DNA from: Selaginella moellendorffii
Taxonomy: Eukaryota > Streptophyta > Lycopodiopsida > Selaginellales > Selaginellaceae
Length of the DNA: 60,000 nucleotides
Direction of reading: 5' to 3'
Assembly (NCBI RefSeq): GCF_000143415.4
Contig: NW_003314277.1
Span: forward strand, 1,689,185 to 1,749,184
Every line of letters starts with the position of its first letter. Position 1 is the stretch's first letter. Under the pieces are notes generated by a model, which saw nothing but the letters and a program-made list of their open reading frames with translations, did no database searches and had not been told where the DNA came from. A program made the translations under genes and the position numbers. Shown here one piece after another: positions 44,845 through 53,880 of this stretch.

Positions 44845-45838
44845 TTACTCGTAGTGCTGAGCCTGCTGAGAATGAAATCCCTGAGAGTTTCCTGGTTGCG
44901 CAGCCATCATTTCCTGCGAAGAGAAAGAAGGAAATCATTTAGATGAGCAAACGTAGAACGATCATGGACAAGATAGTGAGTTTCTTCTTTTGTTCTTACT
45001 TGTGATGACATGAAATGGTGGAGAGGTTGAGCAGGGATGCTTTGCCCGGGCATGTTGGGATAGAAAGCACCTGTGTTGTTGTAAGGGACAGGCTCGCCCG
45101 TCATGCCCAGCCATGGAACTGCGACGCCTTCTTCCTGGAGAGGCGGTGGCGAGCTCGAGTCTCAGAGAAAGTTATCTCTAAGCTGAAAGGAAAGTTACCT
45201 TGAGCTCTTCGCGAGGAACTATATCTACGAGGAAGTCGAAGATGTCGGCCCTGCTAATCGCTCCGGCAACATCGTTCCTTTGCAAAGTTCTGCGCTTGTT
45301 CTCCTCGGTATGCATCCAAGCCCGGAACGTCAACTCGAGGATGAAGAGCTCGCAGGCCTTGGCGAAGAGAACTGGCGCTTCGGCACTGATCATCTACATG
45401 GATTTTACCGAAGTTACTCCATGAAACAAAACACTATCCGAGTAAAAGAGCAAGCTTACCTTGACATCCTCGTCGGCCTTCATGATTTTCTTGATCCGAG
45501 CCAATGGAAGCTGGTGCGTTTTAAAGTCTGGGAACAAAGAAAAATATATATTTCAGAAAAGATTGAAAAGACCGCTCGCTCCAGGAAAAAAAAAGAAGAA
45601 AAAACAGAGCGAACAAAGAAAAAAAATCGAGAGAGAGAACCTGTGACTTTCTCCATCTCTCGCATCTGCTGCTGCCAGAAAACCTGTAGCTGCTGCTTCT
45701 GGATTTGCTCGTAGTGGTGAATCGGCAAGGAGAGCTGATTTGGGCAAGAATTTTCTCACAGATTATGGTTCCAGAGGGAGGAACATGGAGGGAGCTACCT
45801 GTTGATCTTGCGGCTGCCCCTGCGCGTATTGGAGCGCG

Positions 45839-45874
<36 letters not shown>

Positions 45875-45909
45875 TGCTGCTGTTGCGACTGGGGCGATTG
45901 AGAGGCCAT
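44845..45909 (-). CDS. NF-YC: NF-YC / HAP5 histone-fold transcription factor subunit (223 aa, six exons)
   Basis: Exons (minus strand): 45799-45909, 45641-45734, 45460-45527, 45199-45393, 45000-45134, 44845-44913. Introns are 63, 113, 66, 64 and 86 bp, all GT-AG, and all phases agree. After a start with a run of about 14 glutamines, the conserved core begins at [20 protein letters not shown] and continues [57 protein letters not shown] and [14 protein letters not shown]. This is the full NF-YC histone fold that dimerises with NF-YB and, with NF-YA, binds CCAAT boxes in the nucleus. A Pro/Gln-rich tail follows. The gene looks intact and is divergent from the NAC gene, 620 bp apart. Confidence 0.95.
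45850..45893 (-). repeat. CAG microsatellite encoding polyglutamine
   Basis: A run of CAG/CAA codons in exon 1 of NF-YC. Such tracts change length readily and are common in NF-YC activation regions. Confidence 0.85.
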
Positions 45910-46163
45910 CGCGACCTAGAACCCAGATGATCGCGCGGCGCGAGCTTAGATTCACACACCTGTCGAAATTTCCTCGTGGAGCGCCCTCCCCGCCTTAGAA
46001 TACGAGGCACTCGCCTTGCCCTAAAAAAATAAAAAGCAAGGCATGCAAGAGCCAATAACATGCTGCCACGTGTCGTAATGTCCACGTGGGGCAAACTAGG
46101 GTTCTTCGTTCCCTCCCCAATCATTTTGGATTGCCCTGATCGTCCTCGTGGATTCAGCTGCGC

Positions 46164-46263
46164 AATGGCGCTCTTCCGCTCGATCCGATGCTCCGCGCCT
46201 CGTTCGCTCGCATGGACGCACACTCTCAATCATTTTCTACTGGGAGATGATTGGAGGCATTAG
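46164..46263 (+). other. Short frame with mitochondrial-presequence look, gene fragment?
   Basis: The frame reads MALFRSIRCSAPRSLAWTHT and stops 13 codons later. Its basic, Ser/Arg-rich, acid-free start resembles a mitochondrial targeting peptide, but no continuation was found by splicing to nearby frames. It may be a gene remnant or chance, in the NF-YC/NAC intergenic space. Confidence 0.2.
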
Positions 46264-46492
46264 AAGTGGAGCCCGGCCCAGCAATCTCACGAATTTTCCG
46301 CTAGAGGACAGGTACACGATTGAATTTGAGGCTTTGGGAGTTTCGATCGCAGGCACTGATGCTAATGTCAACCACTATCAGCCATGCCCAAAGTCAGCAT
46401 TCTTGTCGCGAATCGCTTTCTATTCATTAGCTTCCTCCCAGGCTTTTTAAGCAGATCTCCTCCTTCGTTCTCTCCAGATCTTTTCTAGTTTG

Positions 46493-46512
46493 TGCTCTCT
46501 CTCTCTCTGTCT
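46493..46512 (+). repeat. CT-rich tract in NAC 5' leader
   Basis: A CTCTCTCTCTCTCTGTC run lies 20-37 bp before the NAC start codon. Pyrimidine-rich Y patches of this kind are frequent near plant transcription starts. Confidence 0.6.
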
Positions 46513-46529
46513 TTCGATCGTAGAAAAAA

Positions 46530-47291
46530 ATGCGTGAGAGCGTGGCTGAAGTGATTCTTCCAGGATTCCGGTTCCATCCCACGGACGAGGAGCTCGTCGG
46601 GTTCTATCTCCGGAGGAAAATCCAGGACAAAGCTTTTCCTTTCCAAGTTATAACTCCGCTCGACATCTATAACTATGATCCCTGGGAACTTCCAAGTAAG
46701 CAAGCCAAGTTTTCTCTTCCTCTCGTGGTGATCTAACTTTCGTCCTTGATTTCTCCTAGAACTGTCCGTGTGCGGGGAGAACGCGTGGTACTTTTTTTGC
46801 CTGCGAGATCACAAGTTTAGGAACAGCTTGAGACCAAACCGGATCACCAAGAGTGGATTTTGGAAGGCAACGGGGCCGGATCGTCCAATTTCTACCGTGG
46901 AAACTTCCAGCTGCGTCGGCTTGAAGAAAACTCTCGTCTTTTACAAAGGAAGAGCAACCAAGGCAACCAAGACCGAGTGGGTCATGCACGAATTTCGTCT
47001 TCCAACCATCGGGAGTTCTGCACAGGGAAGCTGTGAGGTAAGAAAAAAAAAAGGTCTTTTTTCTCTCTCATCTTACCCAGAAATGACTTTTCTGTGCAGC
47101 AGGAATCGTGGTCCGTGTGTAGGATCTTTAGAAAACGCTGGTCCCCGAGGAAAAATTCTGCCACGGGCTCTGTTGCTGCGAGCAAAAATGGCGTCGAGGA
47201 GGAACCCAGCCTCGAGTACGTAATGACGGCGTCGGATACGTTGAGTGATGGTGGTGGCGGCGAAGCACAGACGCTAAATTTTTTCTCCTGA
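46530..47291 (+). CDS. NAC-domain transcription factor (211 aa, three exons)
   Basis: Exons are 46530-46695, 46760-47037 and 47100-47291, with introns of 64 and 62 bp. All phases agree. The NAC domain fills most of the protein: subdomain A ([20 protein letters not shown]), B ([13 protein letters not shown]), C ([33 protein letters not shown]), D ([29 protein letters not shown]) and E (WSVCRIF). NAC proteins bind DNA as dimers in the nucleus. The [18 protein letters not shown] start resembles the FEZ/JUB1-like subgroup, but I would not assign an orthologue. The C-terminal regulatory part is only about 55 residues, short for the family. The third exon could start at either of two adjacent CAG triplets (NAGNAG acceptor). 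Confidence 0.93.
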
Positions 47292-47555
47292 CCGATCGCC
47301 GATCGACGAGGTGGGGGTTCTTCTTGAGATCATAAACCAACGACCACAAAGCTTTCGTCTTCCAGGAAGCTTTTTAGTTCTCTCTCGATCGCGATCCTAC
47401 GCAAGTTAGCAAAAGTTTTAGCGAGAGAAACAAAGAGAGTTTGTCCAACCTGTGTTGATCTCGCAATTCCTTGTGACCGATCGTCAACTTGTCTATTGCT
47501 TCCTCAAGCCTGCAGGAAGATCGAAGTAAGCAATTGTAGTTAGTTGATCTTGATC

Positions 47556-48764
47556 TTACCGCTGGATGCTTTGATCGATAGTCGTGAGCGTGGAACTCGG
47601 CTGATACTTAAACCCAGCGTCTCTCAACCGCCCAAACGCTGCTCGATCATCGCCACGCTTCTTGGACGAACAAGACGCGTGATTCATCGTCGTGAACGCT
47701 GGAGCTAGCACAGCGAGGATCTCGCTTGGAACCGGCGATACACCGCACTGATCCTTGGGGTCCTTGAGGAACTGGATCACTGGAATGAGCTCTTCCTGTG
47801 AGACACCACAGCAGCTACTGGGCTCTTGTTTTAACGATCGAGCCGGAGTGGCGATCTCATCGTCGTTCTCGTCGGCCATCCAGTTCCAGAAATTCTCCTC
47901 GTGCTTTTGGAAGCTGGCGAGCTCGGATCGGAGCTGCCTCTCGGCCTCGAGCACGCGCTGGAGATCGCGAGCGGCTTCTGGATCTTGCAAGAGATGGAGC
48001 TCAAACTGGGTGTAGAGCCTGTGCTGGATCTTCTGGCGGATGGCCTCGAGCTGGAGCTGGTTGAGCTCGTGTATCCGCCGAAATCTCGACGCCTGGAGCG
48101 AGTGGATCGACTTGAGGATCACACCGATCCTCCCGTGGAGCATCAGCAGATGATCCGCGAGAAATCCTTCTCGGGCTTCTCGATCCCTCTGTGCCGCGGA
48201 GTGGAGGACTTTGGACACGAGCTCCTCGACGCCGAGCTCCACCTCGCGAGCCCTGGAGCCGGCGAGCGTCGCGACATCCCGGGGCAATGGCGGGAACGGG
48301 GCGGCGATCGAGGAGGACGCAATGGCGCTCGAAATTTCCCTGGATCGCGCCTCGATCCCACGCAAGAAGACGTCGCAGTGGGAGAGCAGCCATCCCAGAG
48401 CAAGGAGGAGCTCCCTGCTCTCGCGGGTGTCGATCGGGAGGCCGAAGAACCGGGAGCTGGGAAGATACCCCCAGAGCGCGACATAGAACTTGACGAATCC
48501 CACAATGCCGTCGCCGTGATCGTCAGAGAAGACGCCCGAGCTCCTCCAAATCTCCTGGAAACCCTCGAGCTCGCGGTGATCTTCCTGGCAGGGGAAGCAG
48601 CAGAGATGGAGGCAGACGACGTCGTGGAGGGGGCGCCAGAGCTTGATCGCGGCGCACGGCGCGTTGGATTTGGCTTGCCTGAGGAGATCGGGAGTGACGC
48701 CCGCAACGCCCAGCGATTCCAGCAGCGAGCAAAGAAATGCCAAGCTCGCCTTGGTCTCTTTCAT
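47556..48764 (-). CDS. TEDC1: TEDC1-like protein (tubulin epsilon and delta complex protein 1), 402 aa
   Basis: A single uninterrupted frame starts MKETKASLAFLCSLLESLGV. Features recalling TEDC1 (DUF4509, human C14orf80) are the N-terminal helical block (LLRQAKSNAPCAAIKLWRPL), then VKFYVALWGYLPSSRFFGLP and the signature SRELLLALGWLLSHCDVF. A long helical, Gln/Glu/Arg-rich coiled-coil region follows (about residues 215-300, HELNQLQLEAIRQKIQHRLY). In animals TEDC1 works with TEDC2 and delta- and epsilon-tubulin to stabilise centriole triplet microtubules. A plant with motile sperm would need this only when making basal bodies. There are no introns, unlike neighbouring genes. Convergent with NAC (264 bp) and divergent from the NTPase gene (131 bp). 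The identification is from remembered motifs. Confidence 0.65.
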   Translation of the reverse strand: MKETKASLAFLCSLLESLGVAGVTPDLLRQAKSNAPCAAIKLWRPLHDVVCLHLCCFPCQEDHRELEGFQEIWRSSGVFSDDHGDGIVGFVKFYVALWGYLPSSRFFGLPIDTRESRELLLALGWLLSHCDVFLRGIEARSREISSAIASSSIAAPFPPLPRDVATLAGSRAREVELGVEELVSKVLHSAAQRDREAREGFLADHLLMLHGRIGVILKSIHSLQASRFRRIHELNQLQLEAIRQKIQHRLYTQFELHLLQDPEAARDLQRVLEAERQLRSELASFQKHEENFWNWMADENDDEIATPARSLKQEPSSCCGVSQEELIPVIQFLKDPKDQCGVSPVPSEILAVLAPAFTTMNHASCSSKKRGDDRAAFGRLRDAGFKYQPSSTLTTIDQSIQR

Positions 48765-48895
48765 GTTCTTGACAAACCCTAGTAATCGGCATCTTCTTGG
48801 TATATGCGTTTAGGGCAAAGGCGATCGCCGAAAAGGATGTCGTGCGCGGTAGCACAGCGTACGAAGGAGAAACCCTAAATCCCCCTAATCAAGCC
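48765..48895. promoter_or_regulatory. 131-bp bidirectional promoter region with telobox motifs
   Basis: The only DNA between the two divergent start codons. It contains AAACCCTAGT near 48775 and AAACCCTAAAT near 48870, the telo-box word typical of plant growth- and translation-related promoters, and no clear TATA box. Both genes probably share it. Confidence 0.55.
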
Positions 48896-50557
48896 ATGGC
48901 GGACCTGGTCAGCGAATTGATGGGCTGCCGAATGATGCGGCCGTTCGTGCTGGACGAGGAAGTGATCACTCGCCTGAAATCGTGGCCGAGGCCTGTAAGG
49001 AACAATGGTAAGGTCATGTATAGCAGGCAGGAAGTGGGAGACGATGAAATGAAATCGGAAGAGCGCGAACTTCTCAATATGGCCTCCATGCAGGAATCCA
49101 AGAAGCAAAAGGTTGATGAAGGAGAAGGGGAAGAAGGGGGTACGGATGAAGAAGGGATGTATGTGGACGATGAAGGGGAAGAGGATGAAGAGCCCCACAA
49201 GGATTGGAACATTCTTGAGTTTGGGGAGTTCGTGCAGGCATTTTGGGCGTCGTCGTCGCCACGTATTCTAGAAAGGAAATGCTACTCCCTCATCTGGGAA
49301 GCAATCGAGGCTGATTTCCAGAGAGGAAAAACTCGGGCGATCGTGGTTGGAAATCCTGGAATCGGAAAGTCTGGTTTCCTTGTTTATGTCATGTGGAAAC
49401 TTCTCCATCGGGGCTGCAAGATTCTGTTGCAGAACAAGGCCGGAGAACGGACTTTGTTCCAACACGGGCAAGGGGTGAGAATTTCGGAGTTTGACTCTCG
49501 GGCTGTTCTCTCAGACAAAGAGTTGTATTATCTGGTTGATGGCCGGCTCCCTCTTCCTCCATTGTTTCTGGGCAAGCTCATCCTTACGTGCTCTCCTCTG
49601 CTGGAGAATTACAAGGAGGTAAAGAAGGATGGAAGGCGGACGGTGTTCTACATGCCTGTTTGGAAATCAGATGAACTGGCGGCTGCGGACCAGGAGATTT
49701 TCAAGCTCGGCATTTCTTTCTGGTCAGAAAGATTCAAGAGGTGGGGTGGGCTTGCCCGATTTGTGTTAGAACAATGCGATGAAGAGGCTGATAAGAGCTT
49801 GACCGATGCCATTGATGGTTCCCGAAACATCATCAAAGTCGTTGAAGCGCAAGTGAGTGAGAGGGATGAGGCTTCGCACAAGATCCTGCACATGATGGTG
49901 AGGAACGACTTCAGGACGTACAAGTATGTGTTTGCTTCGAAGCATGTGAGCGAGAAGGTGTTTCGGAATCTGTACCAGACTCACAAGTCTGGTCTGACCT
50001 CTTTTCTATTGTTTTCGGGCAATCCGACATTGAATTCTGCTAGGGCCAACTTCCTGGAGTTACTGTGTCGGGAGGTTTTGCCCAAAGGCGGCTTGTTCCA
50101 GACGAAGTGCGTGTATGCGAACGGTCAGGGTGACCCTGTTCAGGCGGAACGATTTGACCGTCTTCAGGCTAAAGAATCTACGCAGTGGCAAAATGCGCCA
50201 TGGGATTTCATGTTTTGGCCTACGAAAACAACACAGCGGTCTTGGGATGCCTTCAGACTTCGGAAGGGAGGGGGTCATGTGTGTTTGGACTTGTACCAAG
50301 TCACTCTGTCATCGGCTAAACATCAGCATGGAATTAAAGCAAAGGGAGTGCTGGATCTTAAGGCGGAAGTTGAGAGTGTCTTGAATCTGAAGATACCTCT
50401 AGAAAACATAACCGTCTATATTGTCACCTTGATTGATCTTTTTGAGAATGGTGGGTATCAGAACTGGCGGGGTGTTCAAAATCATGTGCTGAAGGATGAA
50501 CGGCTTCTGAGAAAACTTAGGTCCATTGTTCAGAAGGTGATGGGAGTCCCAGTTTAA
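48896..50557 (+). CDS. Crinkler/RHS-type P-loop NTPase with C-terminal nuclease-like domain (553 aa)
   Basis: The first ATG in frame (48896, context GCCATGG) gives 553 residues in one exon. An N-terminal 70 residues of unknown fold is followed by an acidic stretch (about 73-102). A P-loop NTPase comes next: Walker A GNPGIGKS at about 152-159 in VVGNPGIGKSGFLVYVMW, a YYLVDG Walker B-like block, LILTCSP, FYMPVWKSDELAAAD, and RWGGLARFVLEQ, the order seen in Crinkler/RHS proteins. The last about 115 residues contain WDFMFWP, then WDAFR and CLDLYQVT (about 463-470), resembling the REase-fold (D...Q-x-T/K) domain coupled to such NTPases. Proteins of this class are oomycete/fungal effectors and transposon-linked proteins, and scattered plant homologues may act in nuclear defence or conflict. 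The frame is intact, so it is probably expressed. Substrate and activity are unknown. Confidence 0.72.
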   Translation: MADLVSELMGCRMMRPFVLDEEVITRLKSWPRPVRNNGKVMYSRQEVGDDEMKSEERELLNMASMQESKKQKVDEGEGEEGGTDEEGMYVDDEGEEDEEPHKDWNILEFGEFVQAFWASSSPRILERKCYSLIWEAIEADFQRGKTRAIVVGNPGIGKSGFLVYVMWKLLHRGCKILLQNKAGERTLFQHGQGVRISEFDSRAVLSDKELYYLVDGRLPLPPLFLGKLILTCSPLLENYKEVKKDGRRTVFYMPVWKSDELAAADQEIFKLGISFWSERFKRWGGLARFVLEQCDEEADKSLTDAIDGSRNIIKVVEAQVSERDEASHKILHMMVRNDFRTYKYVFASKHVSEKVFRNLYQTHKSGLTSFLLFSGNPTLNSARANFLELLCREVLPKGGLFQTKCVYANGQGDPVQAERFDRLQAKESTQWQNAPWDFMFWPTKTTQRSWDAFRLRKGGGHVCLDLYQVTLSSAKHQHGIKAKGVLDLKAEVESVLNLKIPLENITVYIVTLIDLFENGGYQNWRGVQNHVLKDERLLRKLRSIVQKVMGVPV

Positions 50558-50615
50558 TTGTTTCACCCGGTTATGTAACTGCAGAGAATTATCTAATATC
50601 ATTTATTTCTACAAT

Positions 50616-51443
50616 TCAAAATTGGCAGACCGCATCAGGAGCCCTAAATATATCAAAAGGTTTGGAAAGCCATCGTCTTGCTGCAGATTGAGCGAAGGGA
50701 TTGTAGCTGAGGCTGTACCTGTGAAACAACAACCAAATCAGAAGGAAAAGAACGGAAGAAGAAAGATTTTACCAGAGCAAAGCACAAGCTTCGATGAGGA
50801 TGGCCAACAGCGTCAGTGAAGCTGCAAAAGCAAACATAACGAGCAGAGTTTAGTTACGCTTGGATTATGGACATGGATGTTGTTGCTGCTGTTGTTACGT
50901 GAAGAGCATAGAAGAGGGCTGGGAAGATACTGAAGAGGTAGATGATGGTTGACAGGATGCGAACGGGATCAAACATCATGTTGAATTGCTTCTTCGGCCC
51001 GATTAGAAATCCTGTGCTGGAACAATTAACACCAAGCTCAATCGATCGATTGAATGAGGAAGGAGTCGTTACCTTCCCAATGAGACACAGTGTAAGTGAC
51101 TGCGAACTTTGTAGGCCGGAGGGTCACCAGAGAAGACTGAACGTTTTCATGTTTGAAGGATTTGAGGCAGAAGCTTGATCGATCGATTCGCTTACCAGAA
51201 AGGAACAGAACAATCCGAGGCTTAAACAGCCAACAAATCCATAAGCTCGCTGCGATTTCGTGATTCGGATTTCCCCCTTTCATGAGAATGCAAGAAATAT
51301 ATATCAATACATACCTGACGCGCGGTCAAGCTGCAGCCCTGGCCGAACTGAGGAAGCAGTGATTCCTACTCTGGCAGCTCGCCATCGGAGATCCAGCCGA
51401 CGAAATTCCGCAGGCTTCCCACGGCGCTGTTCACCCTGTCCAT
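50616..51443 (-). pseudogene. SFT2-like vesicle transport protein gene with stop and frame slip
   Basis: Six exon-like blocks on the minus strand: 51315-51443, 51196-51249, 51073-51136, 50899-51011, 50773-50821, 50616-50718, all bordered by GT-AG. The translation follows plant SFT2, a four-helix membrane protein of Golgi/endosome traffic: CSLTARQRAYGFVGCLSLGL, FLIGPKKQFNMMFDPVRILS, TLLAILIEACALLW and WYSLSYNPFA. Two faults stand out. Codon 26 in exon 1 is TAG (51366-51368) with good family sequence continuing in the same frame. Exons 4 and 5 also join one base out of frame. Either the gene has just died or there are two local sequence errors. The start lies 51 bp from the divergent aminotransferase-like gene, and the stop lies 58 bp from the NTPase gene's stop. 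Confidence 0.75.
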
Positions 51444-51494
51444 TTTATTTAAAACTCAAGAGTTCTAAAAATTGTTTTGTTCTTTCTTTCAAGA

Positions 51495-52186
51495 ATGAGA
51501 GCTGGATGGCGCCTTCTGGTGGACAATGGCGCTCTGCAGCCGGACGATCCAGGGCAAGCCGTATCGTTTCTGCGCTCCAGGCCTCAAGGTAGCTCCGCAT
51601 TCTTCCAAAACCACAGTTTGAATCATTTTCTGCAGAGTTTTTGTTTCTTCTGTATGCTTTGAATCAGGTGCATATACGACTACAAGGACTGTAAATGGAG
51701 GTTCCTGTTTGCTGTTATGGGAGCGGCATCTTGCTCGCGTCTGTCAATCGATTCAGCTCCTTTCTACCGACTTAACGTTCAATCTGGATGGTATGAGGAA
51801 GCTCGTGATATCGTCAGTTCATGCCGGATTTGAGGAAGCACTCGATAGGAAATCTGATGGGGAGGAGCTTGTGGTGACTGTTCTTGCTTGCAAAAGCGGT
51901 CAAGTAGGGTTTTGCGTGTATATTTCCCAGTTTATGTTTTATGTTTTTGTTTTTTTAAATATATTTCTTTGCTGGCTTTATCTGTGGCATATTTCTTAGT
52001 TCATGGTTCAATTTTCTAGAATTTTCTAAGGTTTTGTTCATGCAGAAATTGCTGGATGTATATGTTCATATTGCTAGCCTGCTTCTAGCTCCTTTATCAC
52101 CTGCAGACGTTGCAGTTAAGGGTCCTAGTCGCAACGCACCTCTTTCGAAGTCCACGCACCTCTCGCCACCTCATATATAACTAGCC
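51495..52186 (+). pseudogene. D-amino-acid/branched-chain aminotransferase-like gene, 3'-truncated
   Basis: Three exons (51495-51588, 51668-51903, 52046-52186) join in frame, with introns of 79 and 142 bp. The start MRAGWRLLVDNGALQPDDPG is followed by FLRSRPQGAYTTTRTVNGGS and LLLWERHLARVCQSIQLLST. This is the N-terminal lobe of the fold-type IV PLP enzyme family, like the plant D-amino-acid aminotransferase-like proteins. Exon 3 reads LSPADVAVKGPSRNAPLSKS and then hits a stop after THLSPPHI. Homologues continue for well over 100 residues past this point, including the PLP lysine and substrate-binding parts. No continuation was seen, and AT-rich promoter-like DNA begins here, so an insertion or deletion probably cut the gene. 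Confidence 0.6.
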
Positions 52187-52970
52187 ACCTCATACACTCC
52201 CTGTATAAATAGAGCTACACTTCCGCCCTAATCATCAATTCAAGTATGTACAATTATAGTAATGTTTCAATTTTAATTTCATTTCTATTTACAAAAAATC
52301 AGACACTAATTTCATATCTTAGTATGTGTCTTTATATTCTTGTTATAAAATTTAACCTTTTAGACTTTTTTTTATAGTTTTAATATTTTTAGATATTTTA
52401 TTTTTATTACAATATTAACACTTTTCAAATTAGAATAAATTAATTTCAGAATTTATTTCTGCTAAAATTATTAAAAGTTCAAATTTTAATTTACTCAATA
52501 ATTTATTTTTCTATTCAATGTTAATAACTAACAGAAATAACATGAAGGCCCTCGGGATGTAAGTTCTTTTATTTTAATTTTCTTAGTGTTTTTATTCTTA
52601 TGTCTTTTCTTGTTCTCTTTGCCTTTCCATATTCACATTACCATGGATGAATGAATAAAGAAACTTCTAAACTATCACAAAAATATCACCTTTAGCATAT
52701 AGCTTTATTTATTCGACCATGTTTGATATGTTTGTTTTGTTTGTTCATCAGCTGAACTGATTCCGTACTAAATAAATTCGAGACTAAAAACTGGAGGTCA
52801 CACTCAGATAATCAGGTTTGATCCCACAAGTAATGATGTCGACGAGATGGAAAATAAAAAAATTACATGCTATCAGTGAAGGGACCCTATCAGTGATCAG
52901 TGAGTGGATAAGTGAAGTGTGTATAATTTGATAAAAAATTAAGTGCACTTGTAAACACTGTGACAAGATA
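52187..52970. other. AT-rich insert-like sequence with TATA box
   Basis: Directly after the truncated aminotransferase frame come CTCCCTGTATAAATAGAGC (a consensus TATA box) and about 700 bp of AT-rich DNA without a coding frame. It could be an LTR or another inserted element. No boundaries or target duplication were resolved. Confidence 0.35.
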
Positions 52971-52974
52971 TTCT

Positions 52975-53595
52975 TTAAGTTGGGAAGATCGCGTCAACAG
53001 GCTCCTCACGCCCTGGATCGTGGCATCCGCCGTGGTACAATAGCTACAGGTCGCATGCGTCTCGAAATGGAGGAGCTTTTCTAGAATGCCGGCGTCGACA
53101 TTGTCTTCAATGGCCATGTAAATCCCTCTCTCTTCTCGATCTCGACAGAAATCCTCGGTGTTCTTCCAGGTCCATGCCTATGAGAGGATGAACAGAGTTA
53201 CACTTACGAGCTGGACCCGCGCTCTACATCGTGGTGGGCGATGGCGGCAATAGAAAGAGGTGCTCAAAACTTCGGCTCTGGGCCAGCGGCGAATCAATTC
53301 TGCTGGGACAGGCAGCCGGAATGGAGCGTGCTGCAAGATGGAAGCTTTGGTCACGGCGTATTGGAGGTAACCCGAGAGTTCAACCTCTTGATCGATCGAA
53401 GTTTGCTCTTTTTCTCTTTAGGTGAAGAACAATACCCATGCCCTGTGGACGTGGTACCGCAACCAAGATGTGTATGGTGATAGTCACCTTGGGGACGTTG
53501 TGAAATCACCGCGGTGCCGGAACTATCTGCTTTCCAAGCTGACGAAAGATCCGGTGGAAACAGTGGAAGGCCCTCCAGGATCTTGGGAGCTTTAG
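52975..53595 (+). pseudogene. Purple acid phosphatase, C-terminal pseudogene
   Basis: Exon pieces give RLEMEELF-stop-NAGVDIVFNGH (53065-53111), HAYERMNRV after an intron, YIVVGDGGN, then FCWDRQPEWSVLQDGSFGHG, and after a second intron VKNNTHALWTWYRNQDVYGD, ending with a stop at 53595. These are the last metal-ligand (GH-x-HAYER) and C-terminal motifs of plant purple acid phosphatases, secreted or vacuolar binuclear metal phosphoesterases. At least three frame changes and a stop in the first exon show it is dead. The N-terminal two thirds is absent. Splice sites are still recognisable (AG/GTCCATGCC; GGAG/GTAACC). Confidence 0.8.
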
Positions 53596-53800
53596 CCATT
53601 TTGGTGGCATCGCTTCTAGAATTTTGAAAGTGCAGAAGTTAATAAACATTAGCATATGAAAAGAATTATCGCGAGTGAATTCCAGTAAAATTGGAGAGGG
53701 AAAAGCTAACTGGAAGTCTGGTTTCCAGCCATCCAGTCAAAACTGCCGCTTTGCATGTCGACGTGGCGGCTCTTCAGTGGTTGACATTTTCTCGGCAGCA

Positions 53801-53807
53801 TATATAC
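53801..53807 (+). promoter_or_regulatory. TATA box of the small secreted peptide candidate
   Basis: CATATATACG lies about 80 bp upstream of the ATG at 53881. Confidence 0.4.
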
Positions 53808-53880
53808 GATATCAACACAAACGCTGATCATATCATCGTTCTCTCTTTGATAGATTTCTTTGCAAGAGGAACTCTAGATC

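Noticed and set aside
45521-45955. 144-codon minus frame over NF-YC exons 1-2
   Set aside because: It reads through introns. The spliced model gives the conserved histone-fold protein.
48143-48706. 187-codon second minus-strand frame in TEDC1
   Set aside because: Another-frame shadow, with Ser/Arg/Pro-biased composition.
47901-48782. 293-codon plus-strand frame opposite TEDC1
   Set aside because: It is the antisense shadow of a GC-rich coding exon. The minus-strand frame has coherent family motifs and the plus frame none.
48797-48895. Extended N-terminus of the NTPase protein
   Set aside because: The frame opens at TTG, not ATG. The first ATG at 48896 has good context, and the upstream part looks like a leader with telo-box words.
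48889-49212. 107-codon antisense frames at the start of the NTPase gene
   Set aside because: Antisense of the acidic coding stretch, with Ser/Pro-rich product only.
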